Shown here: in pieces, positions 7,287 through 11,876 of the stretch | How positions within the stretch are numbered: the stretch's first letter is position 1 | Layout of the letters: each line of letters begins with the position of its first letter | Source of the DNA: Dunaliella salina | Lineage: Eukaryota; Chlorophyta; Chlorophyceae; Chlamydomonadales; Dunaliellaceae | Length of the DNA stretch: 11,876 nt | Assembly: GCA_002284615.2 (NCBI GenBank) | Contig: MU069658.1 | Span: 106,855 to 118,730 of the forward strand | Direction of reading: 5' to 3' | Program-made: the position numbers and the translations under genes | The notes under the pieces: generated by a model | Told to the model about the DNA's origin: nothing | Seen by the model: only the letters and a program-made list of their open reading frames with translations | The model's database searches: none

Positions 7287-7389
7287 GATTGTAAAGTTCA
7301 AGTTATGCTGGAGAGGTTCCATCGGCTGGATGAGAATAAACGCAACTGCACCGCATCCAAATGCGTGCATTTGTTGTCATTGGTTTCAT

Positions 7390-7487
7390 GGAGAAGGAGA
7401 AGGAGGAACTACGCAAGCGGGACTAGCCCCCAAGCATCACGGAAGGAACAACCTGAGCACTCGGAAAGGCCCGCCGTGTTGAACCCA
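7390..7487 (-). mobile_element. SINE-like family S2, copy B (truncated or diverged, reverse strand)
   Basis: On the minus strand it reads gggttcaac, then ggcgggcc, then the 32-base body shared with copy A, then a ccttctccttctcc tail. Only the T-arm side of the tRNA head is left, and I see no target duplication. The plus-strand ORFs crossing it share peptide similarity with ORFs over copy A only because of the element. Confidence 0.65.
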
Positions 7488-8218
7488 TGCATGCGAGATC
7501 GTCTTGTCAAGAAGCAAAAACGATTTGAGACCTTCACTCAAAATAATTTTATTTGGTGATATAACCTTGCAGGGAGGCAGGATCTCTTGATGGGAAAAAT
7601 CCTGCTGTCCAGAGTCAGAGAAGTCTAGGCGATGTAACTCACTTGCATGTGTAACCCCTACTCAAGCAAATTTTGGACCCCATGTGTTGCCATCTTATTT
7701 TTTTAAGCGCCACAGAGTCACTCACGGTGCAGGCTATACACAAACAAGCAACAAAAACCCCACTTTCCTCTTGTTTCTATGTACCTACTGCTGCCACTCT
7801 ACCCAGGTGTCGAGTTGAAGTCAATCTGTTTATTTTTTTGGTTCGGCTCGCACTTTGCTGTGCACATCCTCCCAGAACATGATCCCCGCAAGCAGCAGAT
7901 ATTTAAAGAGGCAAACAGATGTAAGGCACTGTGAATATCTGTATTGCGTCCAAGAGTATCTAAGGGAAGAAAGAGAAAGAAGAAACAAGAGAAGACTATG
8001 TTAATGCGATGGTGGTGATAAAGACCAAAGATGAAGAAACAAGACCATGCAGGCAGAAAATTCTTCTTTTTTCAATGAAAGATAAGGAGACACATTGGCT
8101 CAAGCAGCCATGAGTCTCCCTCACCAGAAGATAAGAGGGAAGTTATAAGACCTTGCGGATTTATGGCAGTGTGCAGTAGCACACCAAGCTTATTGTGAGT
8201 GGCTATGTCTTTGATGGC

Positions 8219-8434
8219 TGTCATGCGCGTGGGCGTACACGTGTGATTTGCGTAGCTGCCGCATGTGAACCTGGGAGCCTTCAGCCCTTCCTGCTTGTGC
8301 AGCCTTGAGACTTAGACCTGTGGATTCTTATGCCAAGTGCCCGTGCTAGTACATAAGCCTAGGAAGGGCTGAAGGCTCCCAGGTTCACATGCTGCAGCTA
8401 CGCAAAACACACGCGTACGCCCACGCGCATGACA
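8219..8434. repeat. Long inverted repeat (hairpin 1): 74-base arms, 68-base loop
   Basis: Arms 8219-8292 and 8361-8434 are complementary at 71 of 74 positions. The arms begin tgtcatgcgcgtgggcgtac and end cagcccttcct. No clear target duplication flanks it. As RNA it would fold into a long, nearly perfect stem. Confidence 0.9.
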
Positions 8435-8820
8435 CGAAGTGAATTATACAGGTAAGTTACAGCACGCGACATGGCAAGTCTGGTTGAGATAAATTTTTGC
8501 ACTTGGTCCACAGAACGGACATGGCTACTGCGCAAGTTTGTTGGATTGTTATGAGTCTTAAGTTCTCTGAATTGGTCATGGGTTTGGCGCCAAAGATAGT
8601 CACACCCACACCCAGGATAGCTGTGTGGACATTTTTTCCCTGCACCTTGGAATTGCTTGCATAGTTTGCAAAGTTGATGCTATGAGGCCTTAAGTACCCA
8701 TACTGCAAGGTTGCCCGGCTAGAGTTGTGTGACTGTTCAAACCTTCTCTTCCTCCTTACCCCGAAGCACCTAATGCAAGGAGGAAGTGGGTGGCCGCATG
8801 AGGTTTGGCTTTTTTAGTTA

Positions 8821-8856
8821 GGGGACCTTCCCTTAATGCACGCAGCCACTGGCCTG
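8821..8856 (-). repeat. Dispersed repeat family R1, copy 3 (fragment, reverse strand)
   Basis: On the minus strand it reads ggctgcgtgcattaagggaa, matching the core of copies 1 and 2. I cannot follow the match further in either direction. Confidence 0.5.
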
Positions 8857-9228
8857 CTTAGACTTTCCTTTTCTTTTCTGTTTGAGGCTAGAAGTGCCTG
8901 GTCACTCAGTCCCTGAAGGAAAAGAATTAAAAAAAAATCAATGGGAATCTATAACAATGTAACAACCTGCCTTGGAAAATCTGCAAAAATGCAGCAAACA
9001 GCGTTGGCATGCAAGGTGGGGCTAAGGACCAAGGCTGCATCTCAAAAAGATAAGAAAAAAGAGAAGTACAAATGCAGTTGAGTACTAGCATGTGGCCCAT
9101 GATGAACGTTGATCATGCGCATCATGGTGTACATGTGATGTTAGCAGTGGTGTGTACATCTTAGCTACGTATGGCCAGTGGTGAGAATCAATTAAGGAAA
9201 AAGGGCCTCATAGGTCCAAATACCATAA

Positions 9229-9261
9229 GGGTCCCCGGCCACAAAGTTTGGAGAACCCCTG
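9229..9261 (-). mobile_element. Possible hAT-type transposon terminus
   Basis: On the minus strand it reads CAGGGGTTCTCCAAACTTTG then TGGCCGGGGACCC, which resembles the CAGGGGTTCTCAAACT-type ends of many hAT elements (family knowledge). I found no matching second end or 8-base target duplication in this window, so it may be a solo remnant or chance. Confidence 0.3.
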
Positions 9262-9747
9262 TGCTCAGGCAGAGAGTTAAGACAGGTCCATTTAAGCACT
9301 TGAACTCAATCCAGCTTTGGCTCTGTGCAAAGGCCCATCATCTTATCTGTTTTTCCCCAGAGTTAAATATACCTCCTGTATTGCTGAACATGCCTGTAGA
9401 ACATGCGATGCATCTTTCTTTTCTTTTCTCCCCATGCCCACCATTTTTCTTCACAGAAAACATTTGAGTCTGCCAATAAACAAAGGATCACTCTTCAGGT
9501 CGACCAGGCTAGAACTCGATGAGGAGGTAGGCCAGACGATAGACCATTCAGCACATTTTGGCATGCACACTTGCAGATGACAATGCTTCTCCTGCTAGTG
9601 ATCTTCGTGATGCCCAAGATGATGTGCAGGACGACCAGTCATGCCCTCTTCAAATATATACACCCTCTTGTTTGTTCTCTTGGCTTGAGTACGCTTCCTT
9701 GTTTTCAGGTCCTCTTCTCCCTTCATCTCATTCTTCCTCTCATCTGC

Positions 9748-9879
9748 TATTTAACAAGGCCAGTTTCTGGACTCCAGGGTCGAGCAATGGGCCTTTTCTT
9801 AATGATCTGGGACGTCCCAGATCATTAAGAAAAGGCCCATTGCTCGACCCTGGAGTCCAGAAATTGGCCTTGTTAAATA
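9748..9879. repeat. Near-perfect palindrome (hairpin 2): 66-base arms, no loop
   Basis: Centred on gac|gtc between 9813 and 9814. All 66 pairs match except 9763/9864, which is G opposite T and would be a G-U pair in RNA. The ends are TATTTAACAAGG and its complement. Confidence 0.95.
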
Positions 9880-10023
9880 TTTTGGCACCAGTTGTCTTTG
9901 AATTGGTGCTGGAGATACAGGACAGAGGTTTTTTTTAGCTGCATGAGGTTTTGAGCAATACCCTCCAGCTCTGGCCACACAGACTTTCTTTTTCTTTTTC
10001 CTTTCTTCTCCTTTCCCTCAGCT

Positions 10024-10055
10024 CCCCCCCCCCCAAACCACCCCACCCCCACCCC
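10024..10055 (-). repeat. C-rich tract with G-quadruplex potential on the minus strand
   Basis: On the minus strand it has GGGG, GGGGG and GGGG runs and then a longer G run, separated by one to six bases. This fits the usual G4 pattern. Confidence 0.7.
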
Positions 10056-10596
10056 TCTTCCGGGGCTCCACCCCGGACAAGGACCAATATGCTTTTCTTT
10101 ATATTCGCCATCCACTTGCAAGTATACAATTGTATACTCAGCGCAAAGAAAATCGGTTTGTTGCAGAGTTATAGGAAGGAAAAGAGTAGCGATTGCCCGT
10201 GCATGCCTGCTTCTAGATGTCCACAATTGACTCACAAGTCCACAAACAGCCTTTGTAAATCCACCATGCAGTAACAAATTGTACGCTGCCATATCCTTAA
10301 GATTGGAATGATCTGCTGGCCCTTTGCTCCCAGCAGCCCCCGCATTCCACGCACATTCCGTCCAGCACTCACTGGCTTTGAGACATGCACACTGCCCCCT
10401 TCTCTCTCGCTTCAAACCCTGAGAGGGCACACCTTAACAAGATTCAATCAGGAATGCGATGACACGTTTGTAATTCAGTAGACTTTGCCGGCCAAACGAG
10501 TGGCCTAACGAGTGGTCAGCCGATGCATCAAGCATCCTAAAAGCGCTTGTCAGGCCTTTTCTGCATTCATCGTTCATCTAGCATCTATCTTCACAG

Positions 10597-10675
10597 GTGC
10601 ACTCATCCTGCATACACTGGTGGCATACCAGGCGTGAGGCAGCAGCACCAGTATCCAGCACCACCGCCAAAAGAG
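10597..10675 (+). CDS. Gene A exon 6: short exon ending in a Pro-rich stretch
   Basis: This is a 79-base exon with acceptor catctatcttcacag and donor aaagag|gtgagctg. One base completes the Trp codon from exon 5. The next 26 codons read CTHPAYTGGIPGV, then RQQHQYPAPPPKE, and the exon ends in phase 0. A second frame of the same stretch is also open (VHSSCIHWWHTRRE...) but does not fit the phase chain as well and reads less like protein. The Pro/Gln-rich end suggests the move from the Cys-rich region to a flexible tail. The neighbouring intron on the left is 3.5 kb and holds two long hairpins. The one on the right is 933 bases and holds a third. Confidence 0.5.
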
Positions 10676-11608
10676 GTGAGCTGCTGAGCAGCATTGATGA
10701 GAGGAGTTTCCCACATTGCCTTTCTTTGTCTGTTCCTACTCTGGCAAAGCAAAACATGCCATTCCAAAATTGCCTTGTAGACTCGCGCAGACCATGTCTC
10801 GCATGCAACTGTTGAGGTATAATTGGAAGGCTGGCCGACCACTCGGCCACGCTAGCGCTAGCATGGCCTAGTGGTCGGCCAGCCTTCCCTTATACCTCAA
10901 CAGCAACATATTGATGCCCTTGCATGGAGCCATAAGCTCAATCTTGCCATGTGTTACAGAAGGAAACCAAATTTTCATTTTAGCCCAGAAGTAATGCGTT
11001 TTGACTGAGTGGCTCTTTCCTTGTAATCCTTACAGAAGGAAAGAAAAGCTTTGTAGGCAGGGGAAAGCATCTACATGAGCTAAGGACATTGAGGCACATT
11101 TGATCTTAAGAACCTTGAGCCCCCCTCACCATGTTGTACATTGAAGGCAGTGGCCATGCAGACAGCCTCTCAGAGAGTGACAAAATGCTGCAATCAGGAA
11201 TGGACTTGGACATCCTACTCTCAAAAACAAATGAAACAGCTGTTGTAGACTCCCAAGTCTCAACAAACATTTGCCTACCTTTCAGAATCATGTAGGTGCT
11301 ACCAAGTCAACCGCAGTACATTTTTTAGCTTAAACAACCTACCATGTGTCTTACAGCATGCACTGCACATTGCATTAGAGGAGGGAGACAGATTATAGCT
11401 AGGCTAGAGCAGAGGCCTGGGCAAGGTCACGCTTATTTGACCCCTCTGTGCATGTACTTGAGCACGCATGTGCAAGATTTGAGCATCTGCGCACATGAGT
11501 CCTATGCAGCTTGACAGAAGCATGGACCCGCTCCATTTCAAGTCTCCATTTACTGTGTGAAACGTGGAATTTTTCCGTGTGCCTGCTCTGTCTTGGGTGT
11601 GTGCACAG
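10676..11608 (+). other. Gene A intron 6 (933 bases, phase 0)
   Basis: Starts gtgagctgct and ends tgtgcacag. Its only clear feature is the hairpin at 10809-10903. In 10904-11608 I see no supportable gene. The phrase ttacagaaggaaa occurs twice (about 10956 and 11031), each looking like an acceptor, but both are followed by an early stop in the needed frame. Confidence 0.4.
10809..10903. repeat. Inverted repeat (hairpin 3): 47-48 base arms, no loop
   Basis: The arms meet at gctagc|gctagc (10851-10862). They differ by about three substitutions and one one-base indel. A possible 3-base direct repeat caa flanks it (10806-10808 and 10904-10906). It lies about 130 bases after the exon 6 donor. Confidence 0.9.
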
Positions 11609-11830
11609 CGTGCTCGGAGCACTGCCATGGCACAAATGAAGCAGAATGCTGCTGATGTTGGCGGGAGCACAGCAAACCACAAACAGCTGCAGCAGGAATT
11701 TGAGCCTCCAGGTGCCATGCCTGGCGAGGCGCAGCATGGAAATCAGGAGTATGAAATCCAAGAGGGAATCAATCAGGACAAGCCGCCAACACTGGTGTCA
11801 GCAGACAAGAATCAAAAGAGCCGGGTTGGC

Positions 11831-11832
<2 letters not shown>
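11609..11832 (+). CDS. Gene A exon 7: Gln/Glu-rich hydrophilic exon, followed by a (GT)n donor
   Basis: This exon has 74 codons plus two bases. The acceptor follows a pyrimidine-rich tract (ctgctctgtcttgggtgtgtgcacag) and the donor is ggcag|gtgtgtgtg. Phase 0 at its start matches exon 6. The protein is hydrophilic and Gln/Glu-rich with no hydrophobic core (examples: KQLQQEFEPPGAMPGE, NQEYEIQEGINQ, SADKNQKSRVG), so it is probably flexible. The in-frame reading is open from 11561 to the window end. An alternative is that translation starts here, at ATG 11627. Its context gccATGG is very good and would make this the first exon of a separate gene. The frame is the same in both cases, so the coding call holds even if the gene model does not. 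Confidence 0.55.

Positions 11833-11876
<44 letters not shown>
11833..11876. repeat. (GT)22 microsatellite to the window edge
   Basis: 44 bases of pure GT repeat starting right at the predicted exon 7 donor. Its true length is unknown because the window ends inside it. Confidence 0.95.

Larger units (their letters stand above)
7096..10596 (+). other. Gene A intron 5 (3501 bases, phase 2), repeat-rich
   Basis: Starts gtgcgtgcag and ends atcttcacag. It holds a reverse-oriented SINE-like copy, two long hairpins, a dispersed-repeat fragment, a hAT-like terminus and a C-rich tract, listed separately. In 7500-8200, 8460-8810 and 10060-10590 I see nothing supportable. Three phase-compatible or near-compatible mini-exons (8398-8451, 9144-9176, 9457-9526) are discussed under findings. 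Confidence 0.4.
2418..11876 (+). other. Gene A: multi-exon gene for a predicted secreted Cys-rich protein (partial, runs off the right edge)
   Basis: Span of a seven-exon plus-strand model. Introns are 88, 534, 566, 2891, 3501 and 933 bases, and a seventh starts at 11833. All are GT-AG. Intron phases are 0, 1, 1, 2, 2, 0 and 2, and each exon stays open in the single frame its neighbours require. The joined exons give about 300 residues: a signal-peptide-like start, a Ser/Pro-rich linker, a region with eight cysteines, then a Pro/Gln-rich hydrophilic tail. Known: such a layout is typical of secreted or cell-surface proteins. Inferred: the function, and that all these exons belong to one transcript. 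I do not recognise the family. The 2.9 and 3.5 kb introns could hide further small exons. Confidence 0.5.

Noticed and set aside
7194..7288. Candidate exon coding for a Ser/Pro/Arg-rich piece (SPSIGPGGVSYYQS...)
   Set aside because: Joined to exon 5 it makes a TGA stop, and its sequence comes partly from a short tandem repeat.
8457..8708. Minus-strand 83-codon ORF
   Set aside because: No splice sites at useful places, no partner and no recognisable motif.
9577..9650. Open segment after acttgcag coding for DNASPASDLRDAQDDVQDDQ
   Set aside because: The acidic sequence looks protein-like, but the needed incoming phase (one base) does not match Gene A here and no good donor follows.
9873..10430. 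Minus-strand 185-codon ORF
   Set aside because: It crosses the C-rich tract, giving long Gly runs, and its composition changes abruptly. It has no splice or start support.
11130..11187. Minus-strand 58-base candidate exon (attgcag acceptor, catg|gtgagg donor)
   Set aside because: It has two open frames, is isolated on the strand opposite Gene A and has no partner exon. Chance is likely.
1..11876. CRISPR array, operon, rRNA or viral genes
   Set aside because: The tandem repeats lack unique spacers, and no prokaryotic gene structure, rRNA sequence or viral protein signature is visible.

Overview
This window looks like nuclear DNA of a eukaryote with long introns and many repeats. It is not prokaryotic: there is no compact ORF of normal length, no operon, no ribosome-binding-site pattern, and no intact rRNA or tRNA gene. 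Coding sequence can be seen only as short exons between good GT-AG splice sites. Donors are often GTGCGTG, GTGAGT or GTGTGTG, and acceptors are pyrimidine-rich tracts ending in CAG. Mid-range GC, tRNA-headed SINE-like copies, long intronic hairpins, a 26-base C run and a (GT)22 intron start make me think first of a unicellular green alga, for example a Dunaliella-like chlorophycean. That guess comes from general impression and was not tested by any search.

Layout. I can support two partial genes, placed head to head. Gene B is on the minus strand from about 2128 leftward past the window edge. It has a charged helical exon (2033-2128), a 525-base exon coding for a low-complexity, probably disordered segment (897-1421), and a weaker small exon (453-500). 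Every Gene B exon I assign begins and ends in phase 1. Gene A is on the plus strand from an ATG at 2418 to beyond 11876. It has seven exons (2418-2648, 2737-2881, 3416-3466, 4033-4132, 7024-7095, 10597-10675, 11609-11832) whose reading phases agree at all six junctions. The predicted product starts with a signal-peptide-like segment, has an eight-cysteine region that partly resembles an EGF-like module, and then becomes Pro- and Gln-rich. About 294 bases separate the two proposed start codons and may be a shared promoter.

Introns. The introns of Gene A hold most of the window. They contain two SINE-like insertions with 9-10 base target duplications (4347-4553, 5463-5647), a third related copy on the other strand (about 7390-7487), a degenerate tRNA-like relic, two minisatellites, three copies of another dispersed repeat, a hAT-like terminus, and three long near-perfect hairpins (8219-8434, 9748-9879, 10809-10903). 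The hairpins could be foldback elements or Dicer substrates for small RNAs.

Limits. The exon calls were made by eye from splice signals, phase and the look of the protein. No homology search or RNA evidence was available, so small exons may be missing and some boundaries may be wrong. I do not recognise either gene by name.
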